From: an uncultured Bacilli bacterium
GTDB lineage: Bacteria > Bacillota_I > Bacilli_A > RF39 > UBA660
NCBI GenBank assembly: GCA_934154785.1
Contig: CAKPGL010000001.1
Coordinates: forward strand, 586,199 to 650,198
DNA length: 64,000 nucleotides
Direction: 5' to 3'
Of the stretch, positions 8,798 through 16,918 are shown in pieces. How positions within the stretch are numbered: the stretch's first letter is position 1; every line of letters starts with the position of its first letter. Both the position numbers and the translations under genes were made by a program. The notes beneath the pieces were generated by a model. The model saw only the letters and a list, made by a program, of their open reading frames with translations. It made no database searches and was not told the origin of the DNA.

Positions 8798-9421
8798 ATG
8801 AGAAAAAATGGATTTACTTTAGTAGAACTTTTGGCAGTTATAATCATAATGGGTCTTTTAGCAACAATGATTTTTCCAATGATATATACTAGTCTTTCTA
8901 ATAGCAAAGAAAATGCTTTTGATGTTGTAAAAAGTAATATTATTAGTGCCGCTAAAGACTGGTCCGCTATGAACGTTAGTAAACTTCCAGAAAGTGGTGA
9001 CAGTATAAATGTTAAACTTAGTGAGTTAAAACAGGGATATCTACCTCTAAATGTTAAAAATCCAAAAACAAATGCTATTATATCTAATGAATCTTATGTT
9101 TATATTAGAAATTATAGTGGAAATTATGTATACAGTGTGTATATATATGACATTCCGGATTATATGACTACTAATACTGCAATAATATTTACTGGGAACC
9201 TTCTTATTGAAGAACTAGATCAAAATTCAGAAATTGGTAATTATGACATTACTGTTAAAGATGGAAATGGTACGGTTCTTGACTATTCTAAACAATATAT
9301 ATTTAATGATGAAGAGATTGGTGCTATTAACACCAGTGTAAGTGGCGTATATTCTATAGTGTATACTGTACTTTATGATGGTAATATTTATAAGGCTGTA
9401 AAAACAATAATAATAAAATAG
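8798..9421 (+). CDS. Type IV pilin-like protein with prepilin signal
   Basis: 207 aa. The short N-terminus MRKNG precedes FTLVELLAVIIIMGLLATM, a class III prepilin signal with the G|F cleavage site and Glu at +5. The extracellular part ends in a beta-rich domain with the motif DYSKQYIFNDEEIGAI, resembling an Ig-like module. It should be processed by the prepilin peptidase at 50366-51130 and assembled by the PilB/PilC-like proteins at 51185 and 48605. The next gene is a diverged paralogue without the cleavage site. Calling it a major or minor pilin is not possible from sequence. Confidence 0.85.
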   Translation: MRKNGFTLVELLAVIIIMGLLATMIFPMIYTSLSNSKENAFDVVKSNIISAAKDWSAMNVSKLPESGDSINVKLSELKQGYLPLNVKNPKTNAIISNESYVYIRNYSGNYVYSVYIYDIPDYMTTNTAIIFTGNLLIEELDQNSEIGNYDITVKDGNGTVLDYSKQYIFNDEEIGAINTSVSGVYSIVYTVLYDGNIYKAVKTIIIK

Positions 9422-9431
9422 AGGTGCAAAA

Positions 9432-10019
9432 ATGAAAAATAAGTTATGTTTAAAAATTGTTTTAGTTGTATTGATAATAATTATTCTTATGATTCCTATT
9501 TTTATATTTGTTAGTAATGATAATAAAAATAAGGAATATGATAGTCTACTAGAAAAAATAAAGAGTGCTACCAGCGTTTATCTTAAAGATTATAATTTAG
9601 AAAATAGTAGCAGTAGAATAAAATTAGGAAAGCTTAAAGAGTATAGTTTAATAGATGATGCACTTGTTAATCCTAAAACAAATAGACCATTATCCAATGA
9701 AAGTTATATTATAAATAATAATGGTACTTATGAAATAAAATTATATGATATTCCTAAGGAAATAGATACTAAAGGTTTGATAATTACTTTTAATGGTGAT
9801 CAAAATATGCAGAATAATCTTTCAGTAAGGTACTCTGAACTTGGAATTAATGTATATGATGGTGGTAATCAATTAGATTATTCTACGCAGTATTTTGTTA
9901 AAAATAAAGAAGTACAAAGCATAGAGACGTCAAAACCTAGAAATTATGAAGTTGTGTATACTGTTATTAATAGTAAAGGTGAACTAGCCAAAGTAGTTCG
10001 TACCGTTATTGTTCAATAG
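9432..10019 (+). CDS. Pilin-paralogue surface protein lacking a prepilin cleavage site
   Basis: 195 aa. Its ectodomain is clearly homologous to that of the pilin just upstream (shared NPKTN...SNESY, then DYSTQYFVKNKEVQSIETS, then a YEVVYTVI strand), but the N-terminus is an ordinary hydrophobic anchor (KIVLVVLIIIILMIPIFIFV) with no G|F-E motif. It should stay in the membrane as a single-pass protein rather than enter a pilus. RBS GAGGTG lies 10 bp after the pilin stop, so the two are an operon. It may be a dedicated partner of that pilin. Confidence 0.7.
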   Translation: MKNKLCLKIVLVVLIIIILMIPIFIFVSNDNKNKEYDSLLEKIKSATSVYLKDYNLENSSSRIKLGKLKEYSLIDDALVNPKTNRPLSNESYIINNNGTYEIKLYDIPKEIDTKGLIITFNGDQNMQNNLSVRYSELGINVYDGGNQLDYSTQYFVKNKEVQSIETSKPRNYEVVYTVINSKGELAKVVRTVIVQ

Positions 10020-10026
10020 GTGTATT

Positions 10027-10689
10027 ATGAAAAAAAAGTTTCTATTTATAGCGTTATTTTTACTATTATTTCCTCTAAATATTAATGCTACTGTTTGTAG
10101 TGATAATCAAATAAAAAAGTTTGAATTTTTAGCTAAAGAAATTCAAACTACATTCGATTATACTGAAACAAGCGATGGTATATTATTTACAGTTAATTTT
10201 CATAATGTTGATGATAATCTATATTTGGTTGATTATAATTCAGCTTCTACATTATTGATTTATAAAAAAGATCAAAATGGTCTTATAAGTGTACCAGAAT
10301 GCAAGGCTAGTACAACTTATACTTTCAGTGTATTAAATGAAAATTCTGTTTGTGATTCAAAGATTATAACAAAAATAAAAGTTACTACTCCTAATTATAA
10401 TAAGTACTATAAAGATTCTTTGTGTTCTGGTATAGAAAATTATTCTTATTGTCAAAAATGGAGTAATCTTGGCAGTGTGTCTTATAATGAATTTAAAAGA
10501 AATGTTGAAAATTATAAAAAGCAACAGGAAACTAATAATAACACAAATAATAATGTCCCAGAGGATAATGATACTAATAGAATTAGAAACTTTATAGCAA
10601 ATAATTATATATATATTATAATAGGTATAGTTGTAATTTCTGGGGTAATAGTTCTAGTATATAATAATAAAAAGAAAAATGATTGGTAA
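10027..10689 (+). CDS. Secreted/anchored 220-aa protein of unknown function
   Basis: Signal peptide MKKKFLFIALFLLLFPLNINA, an ectodomain of about 150 residues with several cysteines (TVCSDN, VPECKAS, NSVCDSK, DSLCSGIENYSYCQKW), an Asn-rich linker, then a C-terminal membrane helix (YIIIGIVVISGVIVLVY) and basic tail NNKKKNDW. This is a type I membrane protein facing outside. ATG 10027 is chosen over the upstream TTG (10009) because it starts a proper signal peptide. Last gene of the pilin operon; strong terminator follows. Family not recognised. Confidence 0.7.
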   Translation: MKKKFLFIALFLLLFPLNINATVCSDNQIKKFEFLAKEIQTTFDYTETSDGILFTVNFHNVDDNLYLVDYNSASTLLIYKKDQNGLISVPECKASTTYTFSVLNENSVCDSKIITKIKVTTPNYNKYYKDSLCSGIENYSYCQKWSNLGSVSYNEFKRNVENYKKQQETNNNTNNNVPEDNDTNRIRNFIANNYIYIIIGIVVISGVIVLVYNNKKKNDW

Positions 10690-10714
10690 AAGTTACTAAG
10701 CTAGTAACTTTTTT
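10688..10714 (+). terminator. Rho-independent terminator
   Basis: AAGTTACTA / TAGTAACTT arms around a 3-5 nt loop, then six T. Confidence 0.85.
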
Positions 10715-10715
10715 G

Positions 10716-10744
10716 TTGACAAAAAATAAACTCTTTGTTAAAAT
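10716..10744 (+). promoter_or_regulatory. Consensus sigma-A promoter of the stalk-domain gene
   Basis: TTGACA (10716-10721), 17-bp spacer, TAAAAT (10739-10744). It directly abuts the preceding terminator. Confidence 0.85.
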
Positions 10745-10806
10745 AAAGACGTTTTAAAACTTATATTTGCTAGTACAGAAATATAACAAAATAGGAGGGT
10801 TTATAT

Positions 10807-12075
10807 ATGAAGAATTTAGAAGTAAATAAAAAATTACTTCAAAGTCTTGCTAAAAAGGGATCAAGTCTTGTTTTAGTAAGTTCTTTATTACTAGCAACAC
10901 CTAACATATTACCAGTAAGCAGTAATTATGTATACGCTAGTAGTAGTGAAGAATTAGAAAATTTAACAGTAAAGGTAGGAATAAATTTATATCTAAACGA
11001 TAAAGGATTTATACCAAAAGATGTAAATGGTAATGAAACATATCCATTTATCTTAAATGGAACTACATACGTACCAATAAGAGCCATAGCGGAATTATTT
11101 AACGCTAATATTGGTTGGGATGAAAGTAGTAATACAGTATCAATAAATACAACAGGAGAAAGTGCTAAATTAACACATACACCAAGAATAACACAAGCTT
11201 TAGTAGATTATAATATTAGTGCAAAAAAGGGAACAAAATTAGTAATAAATGGAGTAGAAGTAATACCAAAAGATGCGAATGGAAATATAAAAGATATATA
11301 TGTAGCAAATGGAACAACATATGTACCAGTAAGAGCAGTATCAGAAGCATTAGGATTACCAATTACTTGGAGTGATAAAACAAATAGCGTATTTATAGGA
11401 AATCATAAATCTACAGATTTAACAGTAGAAAACATCAATGATCCAGAGTACTTTGATAAATGTGGTAGAGATTTTATTAAATTTGATTATCAACCTTTAG
11501 AAACATCTTATTATTATGATGGAAGATACTATGGATTAAAAAAAGAAATGCGTGAAGCATCAGTTTATCCTCCAGAAATGACAATGTATTTACTTAACAT
11601 AGAATATTGCACTGAAGATATTGCTAATTCAATTTTTAAAAATTATGACTATGATACCCTTAATAGAGTAAAATACTTTTTTGTTTATCTTTGCGATTAT
11701 ATTGGAACACCATTTTCAAATATTCAGTTTAATAAATATATGATTGAACAAGATAAAGCTGATTTTTTAACTAAAGTGCAGGAAGCTGCTATAAAATGTA
11801 ATCCAAAATATTCTACCTTCACAGGTGATTTTACTCAAATTAATCAACTGATAGATGAATACTTTTACGATAATAACGCCAAAGTTTCGTATGGCTGTGA
11901 TTATGTGCTTGATTATTTAATGTCAGAGTTTTCAATTTTAACTGTAAGAGAATATGATAATGAACGTTCTGATTATGATGAACTAGGAAAATTGACAATG
12001 CAGACAAGAAAGGTAGTATATTCAACAATAGAAACCGCCTACGAAAATACGCATAGTAAGGAACTTACAAAGTAA
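10807..12075 (+). CDS. Secreted protein with two stalk (copper amine oxidase N-terminal-like) repeats
   Basis: 422 aa. The N-terminus is a long signal region (KKGSSLVLVSSLLLATPNILPVSS). Residues about 50-200 hold two copies of the stalk/CuAO_N1 module (motifs NGTTYVPIRAIAELF...WDESSNTVSI and NGTTYVPVRAVSEAL...WSDKTNSVFI), common in exported Bacillota proteins that bind the wall. The C-terminal 220 residues match nothing I know; they have charged and aromatic helices and no catalytic motif. Strong promoter and RBS (GGAGGG) suggest an abundant surface protein. The stalk repeats use more A-ending codons than neighbouring genes, perhaps a sign of acquisition. Confidence 0.8.
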   Translation: MKNLEVNKKLLQSLAKKGSSLVLVSSLLLATPNILPVSSNYVYASSSEELENLTVKVGINLYLNDKGFIPKDVNGNETYPFILNGTTYVPIRAIAELFNANIGWDESSNTVSINTTGESAKLTHTPRITQALVDYNISAKKGTKLVINGVEVIPKDANGNIKDIYVANGTTYVPVRAVSEALGLPITWSDKTNSVFIGNHKSTDLTVENINDPEYFDKCGRDFIKFDYQPLETSYYYDGRYYGLKKEMREASVYPPEMTMYLLNIEYCTEDIANSIFKNYDYDTLNRVKYFFVYLCDYIGTPFSNIQFNKYMIEQDKADFLTKVQEAAIKCNPKYSTFTGDFTQINQLIDEYFYDNNAKVSYGCDYVLDYLMSEFSILTVREYDNERSDYDELGKLTMQTRKVVYSTIETAYENTHSKELTK

Positions 12076-12081
12076 AAATTA

Positions 12082-12109
12082 AATACCAAGTAAAATTGGT
12101 ATTTTTTTT
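12082..12109 (+). terminator. Rho-independent terminator
   Basis: AATACCAA (12082-12089), loop GTAAAA, TTGGTATT (12096-12103), then six T. Confidence 0.88.
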
Positions 12110-12155
12110 ATATAAAAAATATGTTATAATTTATAAAGAGAATAGAGGTGCATTT

Positions 12156-14666
12156 ATGAATAAAAAGATAAGGTTAGTATTTTTAGTTTTATTATTGATC
12201 GCATTATTTCCAATAATGATTACGAATGTTAGCGCTGATGAAAGTGCTATACAACAAGCTGGTGAAGTTTATGGCTGTGGTGGTGCTGAATGGTGTTGGC
12301 CTGAGTCTAAATTTGGTGGGTTGGTAAATGGACTTAGGGTATCATTTTATCATAAAGATGGTTATAAGGTAGGCAAATCATTAGATTTTGTTAATAGTTA
12401 TACCGCTTTAAATGCTATTAAAAACACTTCTATGTATACAGCCAATACTGGTTATACTAAATTAGATTATTTAGCTAACGGTAGTAGTATTAGTAATCCA
12501 TACTGGTGGTGGAACAATTTTGGCAATGTAAGTAACGTTTATTACTTAGAATTCTCAAAATTTTTGTCTGGTAGTGGTGGCACTTCTATTGATGTTTTTA
12601 CTGATTATTTAAGAATTAATAATTTAGATGATGTTAAATATAAGTTTGAAAACTTTGAAACTAATTTTCAGTTTCCTTATGGCATAAATCTAGATAAAAT
12701 TATATCTAATCCTGCAGATTACTATTTAATAGTAGAACCAATTACTGTTTTAATAAATCAACGTAATGGTAATTATTACTATGGAACTTATGTAGAACTA
12801 CAGATGTTACGTTCATCATACCCAATTAGTAAAACTCGAGAAGATAGACTAGTTGGTGTTGATATTCTATTTAGAAAAAATACCACTAAATCAAGTGGCT
12901 ACTCTTTAGCCAAATCTATTTACTTAGGTAAAGCAATAAGTGCATCGGACTCTAAATTTAAATCTACTTTAACACAACTTCATAATAAAACCGACGAGCG
13001 AGACATAGCTAATTCATCAACAAAGTATAATACCTATGTTGATACTTTAGATAATGGATATGGAATTGGAGCTTTGTGGTTAAATACTCCACGAAAATCA
13101 GAGTGTTACCAATATGGACCAGGTTGGTATGCGGAAACAAATAGTTGTGTACCACCCGCAACAACATTTGACAAATGTGAAGTATTAGAACCAAAAACCG
13201 ATAGTTGCGTTACAGGTAATGGTAACGCTATTGAATATCAATATACTAATTGTACTTTGGATGATGACAATTCAAATTTTATTCAGCACTCATATAAATC
13301 CGGTTCCAATACTGTTACTGTAGATATAGCAAGAATACAATGTAGTGAAAAGTACTATATAGCTACATTTCACGTGGCAAATGATTTTCATGCTATAGTA
13401 GGTACTAATCCTAGTGATCCTTTAGGTATTTTGGCAGGTTCTTATTATTCTATAAGTGGTCCAGTTGTTTATCACAAAAAAACATGTAATTATGTTGAGG
13501 ATGTTTCCGGCTGGGAGAATTTTGTTAGAGGAATGATATATGATGCTACAAGGAGTGAAGGTGGATGCCAAAGGAAAGTAACAGATTACTGTGATCAATA
13601 TGATGGTGAAGGAAATAGAGTTGGAACTTATGCATGCGGTTATCATTATGAAACAGATACTACTTGTGCTAACGAGTGGAACGCTATAAAGGAAGATAAA
13701 ATTGATTTGGCAAAAAAATTAAAACAAAAGTTTAATAGCTTAAATAATAATCTTGGAGAAAAAGTAAATAGTAATGTTTCACCTGATACATTACCAGATA
13801 TAAAGTTGGATACTATAATTTCTAATGAAACTAAAACGGTTTCTTATGAGTTAACACCAACATTTAATAAATTAGAGGACTTAAGACAAGATTATGGCTA
13901 TGGTTATAAAACTACTTATATTTACGGATTAAAGCAAGTAAATAATATCGACATAAATCGTTATATTAGTTTAGATACTATTAGTGACGCAAAAAGTAAT
14001 TCTAATATGAGCAAAGTGCTAGATTTAGGACATGCTAGTATCACAACACCTATTAATATAAAAGAGGGTGTATATAATTATAGTATAAATTATAAGGATA
14101 TATTTAATAATAAGTTTAAAAGTATAATAAAAAAATATAGTAATAATAAGTATGATATAGATAATACAGAAGATATATCTACTAAACAATGCCCATATAG
14201 TATATTTAGTAGAAATATTGAAAAATTTTGTACTACAAATTGTAGTGATCCTAATGAAAGATTTACGGTTCCTAAAATAAAAATGATATATAGACCAATT
14301 AATTTAAATTATCCATTTCCAGGAAAAGATGGAAATGGTAGAACACCAGGTTTAAATTGGAATATAGAGGCTATAAATCAATATATAACTTATAATAGAA
14401 ATACAGGAAATATTGAAGAGAATAAACCAAACCCAGATGCTGTTTATGCAAAAAAACCTTTATATACAATTAAGTTAGATTCTAGTAAAATAAAAGCAAT
14501 AAGAGAATATAATAAAACACATGCTTATGATGATTTTGAATTAGATTGTACTGAAGGAACAGGTACAGAATGTATTAGTAAATTTTTAAGAGATTATGAT
14601 TTAATTACAAGTGGAACTTGTAAAGATGTTACTAAAGATAATTTCTATAGTTGTGCTGATAAATAG
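12156..14666 (+). CDS. Large Cys-rich secreted protein, unknown function
   Basis: 836 aa. Signal peptide MNKKIRLVFLVLLLIALFPI with an ANVSA-type cleavage region, no C-terminal anchor, sortase motif or recognisable repeats. The mature protein is rich in aromatic residues, Asn and Gly, and has many cysteines in pairs or clusters (GCGGAEWCW, SECYQYGPGWYAETNSCV, GCQRKVTDYCDQY, FCTTNCSD, CADK at the very end), suggesting a disulfide-stabilised exterior. ATG 12156 follows GAGGTG; an in-frame upstream start at 12096 lies inside the preceding terminator and is rejected. A -10-like TATAAT is at 12125-12130. The next gene starts 12 bp after its stop. Family not recognised. Confidence 0.75.
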   Translation: MNKKIRLVFLVLLLIALFPIMITNVSADESAIQQAGEVYGCGGAEWCWPESKFGGLVNGLRVSFYHKDGYKVGKSLDFVNSYTALNAIKNTSMYTANTGYTKLDYLANGSSISNPYWWWNNFGNVSNVYYLEFSKFLSGSGGTSIDVFTDYLRINNLDDVKYKFENFETNFQFPYGINLDKIISNPADYYLIVEPITVLINQRNGNYYYGTYVELQMLRSSYPISKTREDRLVGVDILFRKNTTKSSGYSLAKSIYLGKAISASDSKFKSTLTQLHNKTDERDIANSSTKYNTYVDTLDNGYGIGALWLNTPRKSECYQYGPGWYAETNSCVPPATTFDKCEVLEPKTDSCVTGNGNAIEYQYTNCTLDDDNSNFIQHSYKSGSNTVTVDIARIQCSEKYYIATFHVANDFHAIVGTNPSDPLGILAGSYYSISGPVVYHKKTCNYVEDVSGWENFVRGMIYDATRSEGGCQRKVTDYCDQYDGEGNRVGTYACGYHYETDTTCANEWNAIKEDKIDLAKKLKQKFNSLNNNLGEKVNSNVSPDTLPDIKLDTIISNETKTVSYELTPTFNKLEDLRQDYGYGYKTTYIYGLKQVNNIDINRYISLDTISDAKSNSNMSKVLDLGHASITTPINIKEGVYNYSINYKDIFNNKFKSIIKKYSNNKYDIDNTEDISTKQCPYSIFSRNIEKFCTTNCSDPNERFTVPKIKMIYRPINLNYPFPGKDGNGRTPGLNWNIEAINQYITYNRNTGNIEENKPNPDAVYAKKPLYTIKLDSSKIKAIREYNKTHAYDDFELDCTEGTGTECISKFLRDYDLITSGTCKDVTKDNFYSCADK

Positions 14667-14677
14667 GAGGTAAAACA

Positions 14678-15088
14678 ATGAGAGAGTCAATGTGGGGAAT
14701 ATTTGTAGTTGGTGTAGGTGTAGGACTAATTTTACTTATCTATTTTTTTCAAGGAGTAACTAACACTGATGAACATAATTATTATTTACTTAGAGAAACC
14801 ACAGAAGCTGCTATGCAGGACGCTGTATATATGATTGATTATAGAGTAAATAACGTAATTTCTATTAATCGTGAAAAATTTGTAGAATCATTTATTAGAA
14901 GATACGCAGAAAATGCAGATTTATCTAATAATTATACTATAGAAATATATGATGTAAATGAACAACCTCCTAAAGTTAGTTTAAGAGTAAAGTCAACTAA
15001 AGAAGGTGTTGTTGCTAATGAACAAGTTACAATAGGGCTTAACAATCAATTAAGTGCTATTATAGAAGAAATTACACCAACAAAATAA
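14678..15088 (+). CDS. Small single-pass membrane protein, pilin/TadE-like topology
   Basis: 136 aa. One N-terminal membrane helix (MWGIFVVGVGVGLILLIYFFQ) and an exported alpha/beta ectodomain. There is no prepilin G|F-E site. The topology, and the position right behind a big secreted protein, resemble TadE-type or minor pseudopilin partners, but I cannot name a family (a DUF5411-type assignment is possible). RBS AGGAGG. Co-transcribed with the 836-aa protein and closed by a bidirectional terminator facing lexA. Confidence 0.65.
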   Translation: MRESMWGIFVVGVGVGLILLIYFFQGVTNTDEHNYYLLRETTEAAMQDAVYMIDYRVNNVISINREKFVESFIRRYAENADLSNNYTIEIYDVNEQPPKVSLRVKSTKEGVVANEQVTIGLNNQLSAIIEEITPTK

Positions 15089-15108
15089 AAGAGCTTAAAC
15101 GCTCTTTT
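15087..15108. terminator. Bidirectional terminator facing lexA
   Basis: AAAAGAGC (15087-15094), loop TTAAAC, GCTCTTTT (15101-15108); A and T runs on both sides. Confidence 0.85.
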
Positions 15109-15725
15109 TAAATTTTTCTATAAAGTCCAATTGCTTTTCCTAAAATAGTTACATTGTTAAATATAAAAGGTGCCATAGTATCATTTTCTGGTTGTAATCT
15201 AATATGGTCTTTTTCTTTATAAAAGGTTTTTAAAGTGACTTCATTTTCGTCTGTCATAGCTACAACTATTTCTCCGTTATTAGCAGTATTAGATTTTTCA
15301 ACAATAACTATATCGCCATCAAATATTCCAGCATTAATCATGCTATCACCACTAACATTAAGAGTGAATACTGATTTATTTTTAGGAACTAGGGAAGCAG
15401 GTAATGCAAAATAGTTATCAGGATTTTCAATTGCTTCTATTGGATTCCCCGCAGTTATTTTCCCTAATAAAGGCACTTCGATAGTTTTGTTATCATCGTT
15501 TAAATATTCATTTTCTACTAATAATTCAATAGTACGATTCTTAGATTTTTCCATTCTTAGATAACCCTTATCTTCTAGGTTATGTAGATGAACATGGATA
15601 GTTGCGGGACTAGATAAATCTAGTGCTTTTCCTATTTCTCTTACTGTAGGTGGATATCCTTTAGTAGCTAAATATTTTTTTATAAATATAAGTATATCAT
15701 TTTGTCTTTTAGTTAATTCTGACAT
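15108..15725 (-). CDS. lexA: SOS repressor LexA
   Basis: 205 aa with a winged helix N-terminus (YPPTVREIGKALDLSSPATIHVHLHNLEDKGYL), self-cleavage site Ala-Gly in KITAGNPIEA, catalytic Ser in SGDSM and catalytic Lys in VTLKTF. The start is ATG 15725 behind GAGAGGGG; a longer open frame to 15926 runs through the promoter and is not coding. RecA-stimulated self-cleavage releases SOS promoters. Its own promoter carries a LexA-box-like palindrome, so it is probably autoregulated. It is divergent from an NTP pyrophosphohydrolase gene. Confidence 0.95.
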   Translation of the reverse strand: MSELTKRQNDILIFIKKYLATKGYPPTVREIGKALDLSSPATIHVHLHNLEDKGYLRMEKSKNRTIELLVENEYLNDDNKTIEVPLLGKITAGNPIEAIENPDNYFALPASLVPKNKSVFTLNVSGDSMINAGIFDGDIVIVEKSNTANNGEIVVAMTDENEVTLKTFYKEKDHIRLQPENDTMAPFIFNNVTILGKAIGLYRKI

Positions 15726-15747
15726 AAAAATTCCCCTCTCTTTATTG

Positions 15748-15776
15748 ATTATAACACATAATTTTGTTTGTGTAAA
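15748..15776 (-). promoter_or_regulatory. lexA promoter
   Basis: Minus strand: TTTACA (15776-15771), 17-bp spacer, TATAAT (15753-15748). The -35 lies inside LexA-box-like site 1. Confidence 0.75.
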
Positions 15777-15785
15777 CGTATGTTT
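15774..15785. promoter_or_regulatory. Putative LexA box 1 (AAAC-N4-GTTT)
   Basis: AAACGTATGTTT, a perfect inverted repeat over the lexA -35 region. It resembles the Bacillus SOS box (GAAC-N4-GTTC) with the outer G/C replaced by A/T. Confidence 0.65.
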
Positions 15786-15804
15786 GAAAAATATTATAAA
15801 TATA

Positions 15805-15833
15805 TTGAAACAAAAACAAATGTTTGATATAAT
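15805..15833 (+). promoter_or_regulatory. Promoter of the NTP pyrophosphohydrolase gene
   Basis: TTGAAA (15805-15810), 17-bp spacer, TATAAT (15828-15833). LexA-box-like site 2 lies in the spacer against the -10. Confidence 0.8.
15814..15825. promoter_or_regulatory. Putative LexA box 2 (AAAC-N4-GTTT)
   Basis: AAACAAATGTTT, with the same half-sites as box 1. It lies between -35 and -10 of the divergent gene, a classical repression position. Confidence 0.65.
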
Positions 15834-15849
15834 GATAAGGGAGGATGTT

Positions 15850-16179
15850 ATGGAGAGAATATATAATAAATTAGTTAGAGACAATATTCCAAATATAATT
15901 AAAAATAATGGTGAGATACCAGTCACAAAAGTATTAGATCAATCTGAGTATAAGAAAGCATTAGAAAATAAACTATACGAGGAATATAAAGAAGTTATTG
16001 CATCTAGTGGAACTGATAGACTTGAGGAACTAGCGGATATGCTTGAAGTAATAAAATCATTAGCTATTCTTGAAAATAAAAATTTAAATGATATTATTCT
16101 TTTAGCGGAACAAAAATCTTCTAAACGTGGTTCATTTAAAGAAAGAATATTCCTAGAAAAAGTAATTACTAAAAAATAA
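15850..16179 (+). CDS. Nucleoside triphosphate pyrophosphohydrolase, MazG/PRA-PH-like
   Basis: 109 aa. It begins YNKLVRDNIPNII, the signature of the phosphoribosyl-ATP-pyrophosphohydrolase-like branch of the all-alpha NTP pyrophosphatases; acidic metal ligands follow in YEEYKEVI and RLEELADMLEV. These enzymes hydrolyse non-canonical or excess NTPs to NMP and PPi. No histidine genes are nearby, so a housecleaning role is more likely than histidine synthesis. ATG 15850 has GGGAGG upstream. The promoter carries a LexA-box-like site, pointing to DNA-damage induction. Confidence 0.85.
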   Translation: MERIYNKLVRDNIPNIIKNNGEIPVTKVLDQSEYKKALENKLYEEYKEVIASSGTDRLEELADMLEVIKSLAILENKNLNDIILLAEQKSSKRGSFKERIFLEKVITKK

Positions 16180-16195
16180 TATAAATATAATATTA

Positions 16196-16229
16196 TTCGA
16201 CAAAAATATAATATTTTTCTAGCTATAAT
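16196..16229 (+). promoter_or_regulatory. Putative Spo0A box and promoter of the SirA-like gene
   Basis: TTCGACAAA (16196-16204) is the reverse complement of the 0A-box consensus TTTGTCGAA. TATAAT is at 16224-16229, leaving 22 bp from TTCGAC; long -35/-10 spacing with an 0A box over the -35 is the arrangement at Spo0A-activated sigma-A promoters such as spoIIG. No Spo0A gene is in the window. Confidence 0.45.
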
Positions 16230-16244
16230 GAAATCGGTGATAGC

Positions 16245-16673
16245 ATGAGAAAGTATTATATTTTTATGATTAAAAGTGAGTATTATAATATTTATATGAA
16301 AAATAATCATATTTTGTATCAAACATTAAAAACACTTGCTAATATAAGCGTTGATAATAGTAGTTACGGGCTAGAACTTTATAATCAGATCTGTGATTTA
16401 TTTGATACTAAAAGAATTAGTAAATATTTTGAAAATATTAATAGCAAAAAACAAGGAAATAAGTACATAGTAGATTTTTGTAATCAAATTACAACTTTCT
16501 ATGTTAGAAATTCTTGTTTAGTATGTATTACAGAAAATAATATACCCTCTATACTAAGAGTACTTACTTATTATTATCCTTATTTATTCGCGTGTGATTT
16601 TATAAATAATGATTACTTCTTCTTAAATAGAAGTTCCTTATATCCTTCTAAAGGCTTATATTCAATGAATTAA
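16245..16673 (+). CDS. sirA: SirA-like sporulation inhibitor of replication
   Basis: 142 aa. The start RKYYIFMIKSEYYNIYMKNNHILYQ and the end FACDFINNDYFFLNR align with Bacillus SirA (HYYTYLIKEEFANHYF... and FLAMDFNSKRYGWLN) with the same overall length and spacing. In Bacillus SirA binds DnaA domain I and blocks re-initiation as cells enter sporulation. Divergence is high, so the family call rests on end motifs. An 0A-box-like sequence lies upstream. Start ATG 16245 follows a weak RBS. Confidence 0.6.
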   Translation: MRKYYIFMIKSEYYNIYMKNNHILYQTLKTLANISVDNSSYGLELYNQICDLFDTKRISKYFENINSKKQGNKYIVDFCNQITTFYVRNSCLVCITENNIPSILRVLTYYYPYLFACDFINNDYFFLNRSSLYPSKGLYSMN

Positions 16674-16714
16674 CATTTACTTTATATAAATTTAGAAAAA
16701 ATTACCATAAAGTC

Positions 16715-16744
16715 TTGACACCAATTATTGTTTAGGAGTAACAT
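16715..16744 (+). promoter_or_regulatory. Promoter of the leader ORF / short RSH gene
   Basis: TTGACA (16715-16720), 18-bp spacer, TAACAT (16739-16744), 28 bp before the small ORF. Confidence 0.55.
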
Positions 16745-16772
16745 TAAGTTAATATTTTAAAGAGGTGGTTTT

Positions 16773-16880
16773 ATGGTAAATACATTTAATAAAAATTCTA
16801 TTAAATGCGAATTAAATGGAATTTGCTTAAATTTCATATCTTTAGTATGTGTAGAAGGTAAGGTAAAGAGTGCAAAGTGA
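16773..16880 (+). CDS. Possible 35-aa leader peptide
   Basis: ATG 16773 with RBS AGAGGTGG, encoding 35 aa with three cysteines and a lysine-rich end (CVEGKVKSAK). It has no known family. Its last codons and stop form the left arm of a terminator-like hairpin that precedes the short RelA/SpoT gene, so ribosome position on this ORF could decide whether the hairpin forms. It could instead be an independent small protein. There is no run of a single amino-acid codon that would name the signal. Confidence 0.45.
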   Translation: MVNTFNKNSIKCELNGICLNFISLVCVEGKVKSAK

Positions 16881-16907
16881 GGTATCTCATTCTGCGCTCT
16901 TTTGTTT
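16865..16907 (+). terminator. Two-tier terminator/attenuator hairpin before RSH gene
   Basis: AAAGAGTGCA (16865-16874) pairs with TGCGCTCTTT (16893-16902, one G-U); the loop holds TGAG-GTAT-CTCA. TTGTTTT follows. It lies 11 bp before the RBS/start of the RSH gene, so full termination would silence that gene. Confidence 0.65.
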
Positions 16908-16918
16908 TGGAGGAGTAT

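Noticed and set aside
12096..12155. Upstream start of the Cys-rich secreted protein
   Set aside because: It lies in the previous gene's terminator; ATG 12156 begins a proper signal peptide with an RBS.
15726..15926. 67-aa N-terminal extension of LexA
   Set aside because: It runs through the lexA promoter, both LexA boxes and the start of the divergent gene; the RBS supports ATG 15725.
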